A DNA stretch of 64,000 bases from Desulfobacteraceae bacterium (lineage in GTDB: Bacteria > Desulfobacterota > Desulfobacteria > Desulfobacterales > JAABSP01). The stretch lies in the NCBI GenBank assembly GCA_011390345.1, contig JAABSP010000020.1, positions 1 to 64,000 on the forward strand. Direction: 5' to 3'. Positions within the stretch are counted from its first letter, which is position 1. Every line of letters begins with the position of its first letter. The notes under the pieces were generated by a model, which saw only the letters and a list, made by a program, of their open reading frames with translations, was not told where the DNA came from and did not search any database. Position numbers and translations under genes: made by a program. Below, in pieces: positions 34,195 to 42,605 of the stretch.

Positions 34195-35391
34195 CTAAAC
34201 GGAAAGCTTTTCCCATCTGAGAAGCTGGGCCACGATCATTCCGACAATAAACCCGGCCGCCAGGTTCGACGCCAGGGTGATGCCGAGAATCAATGTGGCG
34301 ACGAAATAGTCCTTCCGCTCGCTCATGTCCATGATGGTGAGGGTCAATTGAGCGCCCGCGAATACCAGTAGAACCCCCAGAACGGACATGGGCAGAAGAT
34401 TGAAAAGCCCGACGATGTCATCCCCGAAAAGCACCGCCAGCGCCAGAAAAAACGATCCGATCATGAGATTGGACCCGGCCGTTCGGGCGCCGAACCGATA
34501 ATGCGCGGCCAGCCCCCCGGCTCCGTGGCACAGCGGCATGCCGCCGAGGCAAAAGCTGAAGAAATTGGCCAGGGCCATGCTCACGCAGGCTTTTCGATTG
34601 GTCACCTTGGCCGACTGTTCCCCAAAATACTCCCGCGAAAGATCCGTATAGGCCAGCACCGCGTTGCCCAGCGTCATCGGCAGTTGCGGCAGAACAAGAG
34701 CAAAGAAGGCAAAGGTGAAATCGGCCTTCCCCGGAAACCCGAAGGGAAGTATCTGGGGAAAATTGAACCCGAAGCCGGCGCCAATATCGAACCTGGCCCC
34801 CAGCAGCAGACCGACGGCGAGTCCTCCCGCAACGACGGTCAGGCCGGCCGGGAATTTCCTGTTGTCCAGCAGCAGCAGCGTGACGATTGCGGCGACCGCG
34901 CCGATGACCAGGCTGATGGGGAGGCCGCCGATAGACTGGATCGCGAGATGCGGCTCCACCGCCCCCTGGAGTTCCTGATATTTGGAGGTTCCGATCATAA
35001 ACTTGACCCCGCCGGCAATCAGCAGCGCGCCGGTGGAGAGTTGCACCCCCCGGATCACGCAATTGGGGGTGAATTTTCTGATGACGTCAATGGCCCCGGT
35101 CAGCCCGATGATCAACAGGAAAACGCCCATGAGAAGGGATGAGGCCAGAATCTGATCCGGGCTCATGGCCGTGGCGATGGCGTAGGCCCCGATGACCTTC
35201 ATGGGCTGTACCGGTACAGTGATGCCGAAATAGACACCGGAAAGGATGTAGAAAACGCCGATGCTCAGGAAAAGCCCAAGCGCGTTGAGGCCATTGAACA
35301 ACACCATGGCGATGGCGATGGGCAGCAACGCGCCCAGGTCGCCCAGGGATCCGGCCAGCTCCAGCCGATCGAATTTGAAACGCTCTGACAT
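34195..35391 (-). CDS. MOT1-type sulfate/molybdate transporter
   Basis: 398 residues, about ten membrane helices. The opening DRLELAGSLGDLGALLPIAIAM and the TVPVQPMKVIGAYAIA block are hallmarks of the MOT1 branch of the SulP family, which takes up molybdate and is often annotated as sulfate/molybdate transporter. A second repeat carries LPQLPMTLGNAVLAYTDLS. AAGGAG before the ATG; it starts 9 bases after tauE-like ends. Its neighbourhood with a TunR-like regulator points to molybdate or tungstate rather than sulfate. Confidence 0.87.
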   Translation of the reverse strand: MSERFKFDRLELAGSLGDLGALLPIAIAMVLFNGLNALGLFLSIGVFYILSGVYFGITVPVQPMKVIGAYAIATAMSPDQILASSLLMGVFLLIIGLTGAIDVIRKFTPNCVIRGVQLSTGALLIAGGVKFMIGTSKYQELQGAVEPHLAIQSIGGLPISLVIGAVAAIVTLLLLDNRKFPAGLTVVAGGLAVGLLLGARFDIGAGFGFNFPQILPFGFPGKADFTFAFFALVLPQLPMTLGNAVLAYTDLSREYFGEQSAKVTNRKACVSMALANFFSFCLGGMPLCHGAGGLAAHYRFGARTAGSNLMIGSFFLALAVLFGDDIVGLFNLLPMSVLGVLLVFAGAQLTLTIMDMSERKDYFVATLILGITLASNLAAGFIVGMIVAQLLRWEKLSV

Positions 35392-35400
35392 GAATTCTCC

Positions 35401-36159
35401 TTAACCGATAAAAGATCGATGCAACAGCTTTGCACACAGGATAAATAAAATGATACTGAAAACAATCCGAATACTCTTGCCCTTGAGGCGGCTGCTCATG
35501 ATCCTCGCACCGGTATGCCCGCCCGCGAAAGAGGCCGCGGCGGCGGGGAGAATGAACATCCAATCGATTTGAGACATGGAAGCGTAGCCCAGAAAACCGG
35601 TCAGGGAGGAAAAGCAGACGATGAAGGTGGAAGATGCGGCTGCAATTTTTGTGGGGGTTTTGAGTACATAGATGAGAAGCGGCACAACGAAGACGCCGCC
35701 GCCGATCCCGAGAAGACCGCCCATAAGACCGATGCAGGCGCCGATGACGATGCCGCCGATCACCTTTTTCATCGGCGGCATTTCGTTCCTTTCAACCGCC
35801 GCGGCCGGGGACATGAGCATGCGCGCTCCGGCCATGGCCAGGACAGCGGACATGATCACCAGGAAAGGCTTCAGATCGATGCGCACATTCAGAAATGATC
35901 CGATGGGCGCTGCCAGGCTCGAAGCCACGATCAGTGGGACCGAAAGCGAGAAATCCACCATCTTCCTGCGGGAATAGGTGTACGCGGCAGAGGCGGCGGC
36001 GATCAGATTCAAGAACAGCGAAGCAGACGCGGCCTCGGACTTGGCAAAGCCGAGGATGATGAACAACGGGGAAAATATCAGCCCCCCGCCGAGGCCGACC
36101 ATGGTCAGGACGAAAGAGATGAAGAATATTGCGCCAAACAGCAATAAAGCGCCGGACAT
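35401..36159 (-). CDS. TauE/SafE-family anion exporter
   Basis: 252 residues, eight predicted helices in two repeats; GLGGGLIFSPLFIILGF at about 23-39 and GLLGIGGGVFVVPLLI at about 146-161 are the duplicated glycine-rich family motifs. TauE/SafE proteins move sulfite, sulfoacetate or related anions. AGGAGAAGG lies upstream of the ATG. It stands between the 50-residue Cys-rich protein and the MOT1-type transporter in one operon. Confidence 0.9.
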   Translation of the reverse strand: MSGALLLFGAIFFISFVLTMVGLGGGLIFSPLFIILGFAKSEAASASLFLNLIAAASAAYTYSRRKMVDFSLSVPLIVASSLAAPIGSFLNVRIDLKPFLVIMSAVLAMAGARMLMSPAAAVERNEMPPMKKVIGGIVIGACIGLMGGLLGIGGGVFVVPLLIYVLKTPTKIAAASSTFIVCFSSLTGFLGYASMSQIDWMFILPAAAASFAGGHTGARIMSSRLKGKSIRIVFSIILFILCAKLLHRSFIG

Positions 36160-36170
36160 TTATCCTTCTC

Positions 36171-36323
36171 CTACGGGTTATCCTCTTCGCTTTCCGGAGT
36201 GCAGACTTCCTCTGCGCAGGGGTGCTCCCCAGTATCGCCATGACATTCCAGGATCTGCCCGGGGGTACACCTTTCTGGCTTTTCTTTCATTTTTTCAATC
36301 TGTTGACAACAATTTTGACACAT
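36171..36323 (-). CDS. 50-residue Cys-rich soluble protein
   Basis: ATG at 36323 with a perfect AAAGGAGG ribosome site at 36336-36329, stop TAG at 36173-36171. It starts MCQNCCQQIEKMKEKPERC and has seven Cys in all (CQNCC, then C, C, C, C) plus two His, and a strongly acidic tail. No membrane segment. No family is recognised. It ends 11 bases before the TauE/SafE start, so it is the first gene of the oxyanion operon. The Cys pattern suggests metal or persulfide binding (inference). Too short for most gene finders. Confidence 0.7.
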   Translation of the reverse strand: MCQNCCQQIEKMKEKPERCTPGQILECHGDTGEHPCAEEVCTPESEEDNP

Positions 36324-36342
36324 TGGCCCCTCCTTTGATCAT

Positions 36343-36364
36343 TGATTCGCATATCGATGAATCA
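36343..36364. promoter_or_regulatory. Inverted repeat TGATTC-N10-GAATCA
   Basis: Perfect 6-base arms 36343-36348 and 36359-36364 in the divergent region between the Cys-rich/TauE/MOT1 operon and the TunR-like gene, 20 bases before the former start. It is a candidate operator for the adjacent regulator. Confidence 0.4.
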
Positions 36365-36502
36365 CGAATAAATAAAATTACGTGTTACTACTATCAAGAG
36401 ATATTTCCCCTGTCAAGCAGTATTTTCGGCTTCCCGTCGGGCCTGTTGATTTTTGGCTGTGATACTGATAATAAACCGGATGGAACCCGGAAAGATTAGA
36501 AA

Positions 36503-36528
36503 AGGTATGAAGATAAGGTATGAAGATA
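36503..36528. repeat. 13-bp tandem duplication at the 5' end of the TunR-like gene
   Basis: AGGTATGAAGATA occurs twice in a row. Each copy holds an ATG with a purine stretch, but in different frames: the first joins the regulator frame, the second stops at once. The duplication thus alters the translation start region. Confidence 0.9.
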
Positions 36529-36551
36529 AAGTGAAGAGACCCCGATCACTC

Positions 36552-37664
36552 ATGGAAAAGCAGACAATGGATTCAAAAAAAACAAGGGCGGATGCAGGGC
36601 TCCGGCCGCAGCCCCGGACAGGACATGGCCACATTGTCTCCGCTCAGGAGGAAGGCGGCTGCCTGGATTCGATTCAACTCGACCAGTTGGAGCGCTCTTT
36701 CCGGCAGTGGGCCGATGCCTCCCCGCGCAAGGACATTCGCCTTGCCCGTCAGCGCATTCTTTTGATTTTCCTGCTGATTCGGTATACAGGTGCAAAGCTC
36801 AATGAGGTTTTGACGCTGGACCCGGCCAGAGACATCGACTTTGAAAAAAAAACAGTGATGTTCCGGGGCAAAGAGCGGTCCGGAAAAGACGATTTGCGGG
36901 AGGTTCATATCTCCGATATCCTCTCGAAAGAGATCGAAGAAGCCCTCGAGCTTCCCGCCTTTCGGGACGATCCCGGAAATCTTTTGAATGTGGACCCGGG
37001 CTTTGTGCGCCGGAAGTTTTACGAGCGGGCTCATGCCTGCGGGATTGAAAATCGCCTGGGGGGGCCTGAGATGATCCGCAAGGCACGGGGATTGGAACTG
37101 ATGCGGGGAAATGTTCCCCTGCCCGCAGTACAGCAGATGCTCGGTCATTCCACGCCCAATCTGACGCTTTCCCATGTCTCCTTTTCCCCCGAGGAGATTC
37201 GGCAGGCGACCCGGCTCTTCATCGAGCGGGAGGCCTCCCGCCGAACCAGCGCTCGGAACTCCTTTTTCGGAAAAATCGACAGGATCGAGACAGGGGAGAT
37301 TCAGTCCCAAATATCCCTGATGACGCTTGCCGGCTATTCGATCACCACGATCATCACAAACGAGAGCCGAAATCAGCTCGGTCTGACCGAAGGAAAGCTG
37401 ATCACGGCCGAAGTCAAGGCCCCGTGGATCATCCTCGAAAGCGGCGGCGAAGAGCCGAAATCCAGCGCGGACAACCGATTATACGGGGTGATCGAGGGGA
37501 TCAACTGCGGAAAGGTGAATACGGAATATACGGTTCGAATTTCCGATGGGACTATGATCTGCGCGGTCGTCTCCACCCCGAGCGCCCGCCGCCTCTTGTG
37601 GGAGAGAGGCGACCGGGTCTGGGTATTGTTCAACGCCTATGCAGTAGTGCTGCACATTGATTAA
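36552..37664 (+). CDS. tunR: TunR-like regulator: integrase-type DNA-binding domain plus two TOBE domains
   Basis: About 370 residues. Residues 40-215 resemble a tyrosine recombinase (RYTGAKLNEVLTL, VPLPAVQQMLGHSTPNLTLSHVS), but the catalytic Tyr is replaced (LTLSHVSF) and the HxxR motif is degraded, so it binds DNA without recombining it. Two TOBE domains follow (FFGKIDRIETGE..., LYGVIEGINCGK...), which bind tungstate or molybdate. This is the architecture of TunR, the tungstate-responsive regulator described in sulfate-reducing bacteria. It is divergent from the MOT1/TauE operon, a likely target. The start is uncertain: 36552, 36567, or 36507 inside the 13-bp duplication. Confidence 0.8.
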   Translation: MEKQTMDSKKTRADAGLRPQPRTGHGHIVSAQEEGGCLDSIQLDQLERSFRQWADASPRKDIRLARQRILLIFLLIRYTGAKLNEVLTLDPARDIDFEKKTVMFRGKERSGKDDLREVHISDILSKEIEEALELPAFRDDPGNLLNVDPGFVRRKFYERAHACGIENRLGGPEMIRKARGLELMRGNVPLPAVQQMLGHSTPNLTLSHVSFSPEEIRQATRLFIEREASRRTSARNSFFGKIDRIETGEIQSQISLMTLAGYSITTIITNESRNQLGLTEGKLITAEVKAPWIILESGGEEPKSSADNRLYGVIEGINCGKVNTEYTVRISDGTMICAVVSTPSARRLLWERGDRVWVLFNAYAVVLHID

Positions 37665-37699
37665 AATCACCAGAGGCGTTGGAATGCTCCTTTTTGCGA

Positions 37700-38185
37700 C
37701 TATGAGGCGATCAACCTTTTTAAGAAAGAATCGAATTCCGCCAGATCGGCTCTCAATGGCGTATGGATATCATTGAATTTCTTGATCAAATATCTCAGCT
37801 TGTCCCAGTCGTAATCCAATTCAAAGTAATACCTCGAAAAATAGCGGAATTTCATCAGCTCCGACAGGCCGGCATGGACAGTTTCGGAGATGACCCTCGG
37901 CCTGACCTCCTCGATCTCCAGCGTCATTTTTTCCAGCAGAGAACGGTGCCACTGTCCCTGATCGAGGTTGTTTTCGAAGAATTTCGAAATCCGAAGAAAG
38001 ATCGTCTCCAGGCAGGTGTAGTAGTTGGTCAGTGCCTGGGTCAGAATCATCGCCTCATCCAGCCCCGGATCGCCTTTCATCTTCTGCTGCTGGAAATCGA
38101 GGATATAGCTTTCGATCCTGGACAGTACCGTCAGCGATTTCTTCAATTCGGCACGCAGGCTCTGTGCTTTGATTTCAAGAGGCAT
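37700..38185 (-). CDS. hepT: HepT-like HEPN toxin with altered active site
   Basis: 161 residues, all-helical, of the HEPN/HepT type that pairs with a minimal nucleotidyltransferase. The usual RNase signature (R-x4-H-x-Y, commonly FRH..RHAYGFEL) appears here as FRYFSRYYFELDYDW, lacking the His. So it may be catalytically impaired or use a variant site. It overlaps the mntA-like gene by 11 bases. Function by family: the toxin cleaves RNA and is silenced by AMPylation of its Tyr by the partner. Confidence 0.8.
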   Translation of the reverse strand: MPLEIKAQSLRAELKKSLTVLSRIESYILDFQQQKMKGDPGLDEAMILTQALTNYYTCLETIFLRISKFFENNLDQGQWHRSLLEKMTLEIEEVRPRVISETVHAGLSELMKFRYFSRYYFELDYDWDKLRYLIKKFNDIHTPLRADLAEFDSFLKRLIAS

Positions 38186-38537
38186 AGATGATCCTTCCCT
38201 TCATCAGGATCAGATCCGCGTATTCCGGCTCGATCTTTTCCAATTGAACGATATCCAGCGGAAATCGGGTCAGCTCCATTGCATCCCCCAGCAGGGCAAA
38301 ATACCGCTCCGCATCGACAATTCCCTCCACCGCGATGTCGATATCCGAATTCTCATCAAACTGTTCCGGATGCAGCAGCGATCCCCATTGGATGATCCTT
38401 TTGGGGGCATATTTTTCAATGATCATCGAAACGATGGCATTGAAATCCCTGGCGGCCGCATCGAAGCGGATGCGCAGGGCCTCTTCTTTTGCCGCTTCCC
38501 GCTTGCGCAGATTCGCCTTTATTCTTTCAATATCCAT
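38175..38537 (-). CDS. mntA: MntA-like nucleotidyltransferase antitoxin
   Basis: 120 residues. The nucleotidyltransferase signature is clear: WGSLLHPEQFDENSDIDIAV near 50-70 (GS followed by DxD). A third carboxylate is likely in FPLDIVQLE. Members of this family AMPylate HepT. It begins 30 bases after the HdrD/DsrK-like gene on the same strand but is probably an independent accessory pair. No strong ribosome site before the ATG. Confidence 0.82.
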   Translation of the reverse strand: MDIERIKANLRKREAAKEEALRIRFDAAARDFNAIVSMIIEKYAPKRIIQWGSLLHPEQFDENSDIDIAVEGIVDAERYFALLGDAMELTRFPLDIVQLEKIEPEYADLILMKGRIIYAS

Positions 38538-38567
38538 ACCCGCTGCAGGCTCGATAAATGGGAAATT

Positions 38568-39800
38568 TTATTCCTCCATGACCAGACAATCGGCCACCAG
38601 CTCCCAGAGGTACTTCACCTCCAGATCCGGCATCCCGAGTTCATCCTTCACCCCTTTGATCTGCCCATGGCAACTGTGGCAGGGAACGATGGTCAGATCC
38701 GCGCCGCTCTGCCGGATCTGGCGGATTTTGCGCTCTCCGTAGCGGATGCGCTCTTCATTGTAGCCGGTGAGAAGGGTCCCCCCGCCCCCGCCGCAGCAGA
38801 TTTGATCCCGGCGATTGGGCTGAAGTTCGACCCAGTCGTCCACGCACTGGCTTAAAATCCACCGGGGCTCTTCGTAATAGCCGTAGCCGAAGGTGGCCTC
38901 AGACTTCCGGGCGTAGTTGCAGGGCTCGTGATAGGTGACGCGACGGCCCGCATACCGGGATTTGTCGAGCCGTATCCGGCCCTCTTTGATATATTTGATC
39001 AGGATGTCGAAGATCGTAAATGTTCCGAACCGCTCCAATGCCTCCGGAAACCATCGCGCAAAACCCGACCGGGTTGCGTAATAGGCGTGCCCTCATTCGG
39101 GCCAGAGCAGGTTCTCGATTTTGAGGGTATCCATCTGCAGGATGATCCGCTCCACCATCATCCGCATGGCCCGGTCGTCGCCGGTGAAGAGCCCCCAGTT
39201 GACCCCCTCCCAGTAGTCGGAGGTGATGGTCCAATCTTCTTTTGCGGCGTAGAAGATCTTCCAGAGGTGCTTCAGGTCCTCGTTCTGGGTGTTGATGAGC
39301 TTGTTGTGGATGGTGGAGAGGATAAATGCCCCCTCCTTGTCGATGGGAACCTTGAAACCGGAAAAGCCCGGCTCCTCTGCGATCTCCTCGGCCACATCCT
39401 CCACTATGAAGATGAAATCCTCCTTGGGCAGCCCCAGGACGTTGCCGGTCTTCTCCACCTGCTCCAGCCCCTTTTGAAGGCCCCCGGGAACCTTGTCTCT
39501 CTCCCGCATCCCGCGGATGTTGCGGACCATGCCGGAGATCCCGATCTCCATTGGGCAGACCGAATCGCACCGGCCGCACATGGTGCAGATCCAGGGCCAT
39601 CGGGCCTCCACCAGTTCCTCCTCCATCCCCATGCTGACCATCCGGACGAATTTCCGGGGATCGAAGTCGTCGATGCCCGCGACCGGGCACGCGCCCGCGC
39701 AGAGGCCGCAGGTGAGGCAGTATTGATAGGGGGCCGGCCAGTCAACGAAACGGTCGATATCCAGCCGTTCCAGTGCGGCCGGATCACTCGTTCGGCTCAT
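38568..39800 (-). CDS. HdrD/DsrK-like Fe-S protein with in-frame UGA (selenocysteine)
   Basis: Two open parts, 39800-39093 and 39092-38568, lie in the same frame and are separated only by TGA at 39095-39093. Read through, it gives LLWPE-U-GHAYYATRSG, the place where relatives have PECGHAY. N-terminal two-cluster ferredoxin part: CLTCGLCAGACP and CTMCGRCDSVCP. C-terminal CCG domain: HEPC, ICCGGGGG, PCHSCHG. Immediately after the UGA sits a hairpin with a GGUC tip as in E. coli fdhF SECIS. So it is one 410-residue selenoprotein, a HdrC-HdrB fusion that would reduce a disulfide or similar acceptor. Its ATG overlaps the previous gene by 4 bases (ATGA). Confidence 0.85.
39057..39078 (-). promoter_or_regulatory. 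SECIS-like hairpin after the UGA codon
   Basis: On the coding (minus) strand CGCAACCC-GGTC-GGGTTTTGCG: stem CGCAA/TTGCG plus CCC/GGG with a TT bulge, apical loop GGUC. The loop begins 22 bases after the UGA. Bulge and GGUC tip match the known bacterial SECIS requirement for a GU in the loop and a bulged U below it. Confidence 0.8.
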
Positions 39801-41431
39801 GAGAGGGTTTTTCCTTTCTCTATTGCGACAGTGCCGCGGCTTTCTCCTTGAACTTTCCCCGTGGATACGGGGCTCAATGCCGACAGCTCCTGTTGAAAAT
39901 TCTGTATGGTGGATTGCGCCTCGGATTCCATATTGGCCGCAACCGTTCGATAGGCCACGCGCCCGGGGGCGCCGCCGGTCTTCTCCAGCACCTTCTGCAC
40001 CCGCTCCACTGTCCTTCGTCCATAGCGGGTTCCGGTTTCCGCGTCGCAGTTTCCGACATGGCAGGCCAGGAGAAGCACACCGTCCGCGCCGCTTTGGAGA
40101 GCATCCAGCAGATGCGCGTCCGAGACCGCTCCGCCGCAGGGAACCGGAACCAGCTCGATCTTCTCCGATGGTGCGGAGCGGGCCGCGATCCGGCCGCTCT
40201 TCTCGCAGGCGAAGATAACCATCTTCGGAACGAATTTTTCAGCATCATCAGCATCAGGGGCCGCGCCTCCGGTTTCACCGGCCCGGACCCCTTCGAATCG
40301 AATGGCGCCCCGTGGACACTGCGCGGCACAGATGCCGCATCCCATACAGCCCGATTCTCCGACGGCAAGTCTGTCGGGAAAGAGCAGAACCGCACCGTGG
40401 GGACAGATCCGGAAACAGGTGAGGCATCGGATGCAGGCGTTTTGGTCGATTTCGGCCGGAAGGCCCCGCCTATGGATCGAATCCCCGCCAGGATCATGCA
40501 AGTCATGCAGCAGATCCAGCACCGCGCCTATCGCGGCATGGGCATCGGCCGGGGCGTCGCTTTCCCGCTCCGGGGATCTTGCGGGCCCTGCGGCAAATAT
40601 CCCCCTTCGGTTGGTCGATACCGGGGCCCTGCGGACGTTCGGCGTCTGCAGAAATCCGCCGGCATCCCTGTGCAGCCGAAAGATTTGTGCAAGGGAATCC
40701 AGTCGGGGCGAAGGCGCGATCCGCTCATCCACGACCGTCACATCCGGCGTCAGCACAAAGGGCTCGCCGGTGATCTCGTCGGTGAATTCGATCCGGACCG
40801 CTCCTGTATCTTCCTGCCTGATGGCCGGCCGTGTATGGGTGAACTTGAAATAGACCACACCGGCCTCCCGGCTTCTGCGGAAGAGCAGTTCTCCCCCGGC
40901 TCCCGAAACCTTCAGATTCCCGGTGAAGAAGAAGACCCGGCGGCCCCGGTTTTCGGCAATGGCGATGGCGCATTCCATGGCTGCATCGGCCATACCGGGC
41001 TGGCTTTCCGAATAGATGCCGTTGAAGACCGCGACGGTTCCGCCGTCCGGCAGCAGTTCCCCGGCCCTGGCCGCAGCTTCGGAGACCGGCAGCACCTTTC
41101 CGGAGGGGCCCAGGCCGTATTCATCATAGAGCGGAACCTGAAGCCCCTGTTCCGCGATCACCACCGCAGCCGCGGACCGGGTAAAGGGCTCCCGGTCCCG
41201 GCGGAGCCGGATCTGGTAATCCCCTGCGGTTCCGGTGCAGCCCTCGACGGTTGTATAGTCGAAAACCGCATGGCTGCCGCGGCTCGAAAGTTCCCCGGCA
41301 GGTTCCGAAATCCCATCGGCCGAAACCCCATCTGCCAAAATAAGGATCGTCGGGATATCCAGGCGTTCCAGATCGGCCCGGATGCCGCGGGCACAGGGGC
41401 TGTTTCCGATAATGAGAATGTTTTGAGTCAC
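39797..41431 (-). CDS. HdrA C-terminal / QmoB-like protein with ferredoxin and MvhD parts
   Basis: 544 residues. The N-terminal half is Rossmann-like (ILIIGNSPCARGI) and ends with HdrA-type FAD segments (NRRGIFAAGPARSPE). Then two 4Fe-4S motifs, CIRCLTCFRICP and CMGCGICAAQCP near 337-375, and an MvhD-type domain at about 400-500 (VPVPCGGAV, GADGVLLLACHVGNCDAETG). QmoB and some electron-bifurcating HdrA proteins share this set. The start is GTG at 41431, overlapping the previous stop (GTGA). It would pass electrons between the FAD protein upstream and the CCG protein downstream. Confidence 0.8.
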   Translation of the reverse strand: MTQNILIIGNSPCARGIRADLERLDIPTILILADGVSADGISEPAGELSSRGSHAVFDYTTVEGCTGTAGDYQIRLRRDREPFTRSAAAVVIAEQGLQVPLYDEYGLGPSGKVLPVSEAAARAGELLPDGGTVAVFNGIYSESQPGMADAAMECAIAIAENRGRRVFFFTGNLKVSGAGGELLFRRSREAGVVYFKFTHTRPAIRQEDTGAVRIEFTDEITGEPFVLTPDVTVVDERIAPSPRLDSLAQIFRLHRDAGGFLQTPNVRRAPVSTNRRGIFAAGPARSPERESDAPADAHAAIGAVLDLLHDLHDPGGDSIHRRGLPAEIDQNACIRCLTCFRICPHGAVLLFPDRLAVGESGCMGCGICAAQCPRGAIRFEGVRAGETGGAAPDADDAEKFVPKMVIFACEKSGRIAARSAPSEKIELVPVPCGGAVSDAHLLDALQSGADGVLLLACHVGNCDAETGTRYGRRTVERVQKVLEKTGGAPGRVAYRTVAANMESEAQSTIQNFQQELSALSPVSTGKVQGESRGTVAIEKGKTLS

Positions 41432-42495
41432 GATTGCCCCCTCAGATATTGAATGGCCATTCCCGCGGCCCGGCCCCCGCTGCGGACGGCCTCGGTGATG
41501 CTCATGGGGCCGTAGACGGTTCCCGCGCCGAAGATGCCGCGGCTCTCTGCAACATCCGGCCCCAGAAAGCCGGTCTCTCCAAGTTCAAGATCCAGCCCCC
41601 GGATCAAACTGTCCAGTTCCGGGTCCGGCGAGATCCCGACCGACAGCACCACCAGATCGAACTTCTCCTCCACCGGTTTTCTCTCTGCGGTATCGTACCG
41701 GACCAGGATCAATCCGCCATCCTCCTCCCGGATCTCGGCCGGCATATCCCGCACCAAAAGAAGCCCCTCGCCCTCGAAATCCTTCAGCAGCTCCGTATCC
41801 TGCCCATGCACCTGTAGATCGATATAGTAGATCGTCACCCGGCCCTCGGGAAGGCTTTTTCGAATCCGGCGGGCCAGGCGAATGGCCGTGACACAGCAGA
41901 CCTTGGAGCACCAGAGATGCTTCCCCCGGGACTGGCGGCTGCCGACGCACTGGATAAAGGCCACCCGCTTGGGGGGCTCCCCGGTGGAGGGGCGGACCGG
42001 CGCGCCCCGGGTCTTGAGCATGGCCTCCAGCTCCAGGCTTGTGATCACGTCCGGAATGCGGCCGTACCCGTAAGGGCTACCTTCGGGAAGAAACGGGACG
42101 AAGCCCGTTGCCAGAATCAGAACGTCCGCGGAGATCAGCCGCACCGATCCGCCATCCCCGCCCGCCCCCACCTGAACTTCATAGCGCACTGGTCCGTGCC
42201 TGCCAGTTTGCGGCGCTCTTCCCAGTTCCATGATCTCCGCGTCCAGGAGAACCTCGATCCCCGGATGATCGGCCACAGCCCCCGCCTTTTCGACAGCAAG
42301 ACATGCCCCGCACCGGACGCATTCCTCCACGGCCTTGCAGGTATAATCCCCGGCATATCCGCCGAGATTTTCCCGCTTCTCCAGGAGGACCACCGGTACT
42401 CCGGCATCGGCCAGGTTGAGGGCTGCGGCCATTCCGCTCACTCCGCCGCCGGCCACCAGCGCCTTTTTTTGAGTATTGTCCGAATCCCTTTCCAT
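41428..42495 (-). CDS. HdrA/QmoA-like FAD protein
   Basis: 355 residues. Dinucleotide-binding GGGVSGMAAALNLADAG at about 16-32, then LLEKRENLGGYAGDY, a Cys pair block CVRCGAC, the HdrA motif IQCVGSRQ with CSKVCC (about 195-215), and a closing FGAGTVYGPMSITEAV. It lacks the ferredoxin tail found in full HdrA; this is supplied by the next gene, so HdrA is split or doubled as in QmoA/QmoB. It heads a three-gene redox operon and is preceded by a PocR-domain gene. Confidence 0.85.
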   Translation of the reverse strand: MERDSDNTQKKALVAGGGVSGMAAALNLADAGVPVVLLEKRENLGGYAGDYTCKAVEECVRCGACLAVEKAGAVADHPGIEVLLDAEIMELGRAPQTGRHGPVRYEVQVGAGGDGGSVRLISADVLILATGFVPFLPEGSPYGYGRIPDVITSLELEAMLKTRGAPVRPSTGEPPKRVAFIQCVGSRQSRGKHLWCSKVCCVTAIRLARRIRKSLPEGRVTIYYIDLQVHGQDTELLKDFEGEGLLLVRDMPAEIREEDGGLILVRYDTAERKPVEEKFDLVVLSVGISPDPELDSLIRGLDLELGETGFLGPDVAESRGIFGAGTVYGPMSITEAVRSGGRAAGMAIQYLRGQS

Positions 42496-42512
42496 ACGTC
42501 TTCGATATTTCC

Positions 42513-42605
42513 TTTAGGTGAATTTTGGGAATGAAGGCCCCGGCAAAGGTCTCGGGGTTTCAGCCTCCACTCTGTCCATCCTGTCCACTCCGTCACTTTT
42601 TTCCG
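42513..42605. repeat. ~95-bp dispersed repeat, copy 2
   Basis: Matches 26192-26290 in the same orientation: AGGTGAATTTTGGGAATGAA, CCGGCAAAGGTC, CAGCCTCCACTCTGTCC and GTC units at 9-base spacing, ending TTTTTTCC. Its right end supplies the last codons and stop of the PocR-domain gene. Confidence 0.8.

Noticed and set aside
36552-37200. Phage integrase marking an integrated element
   Set aside because: Catalytic Tyr and HxxR are lost and TOBE domains follow; no attachment repeats or phage genes nearby. It is a regulator.
39848-41452. 534-codon plus-strand open frame
   Set aside because: Antisense to the QmoB-like gene; the minus-strand frame has clear Fe-S and FAD motifs.
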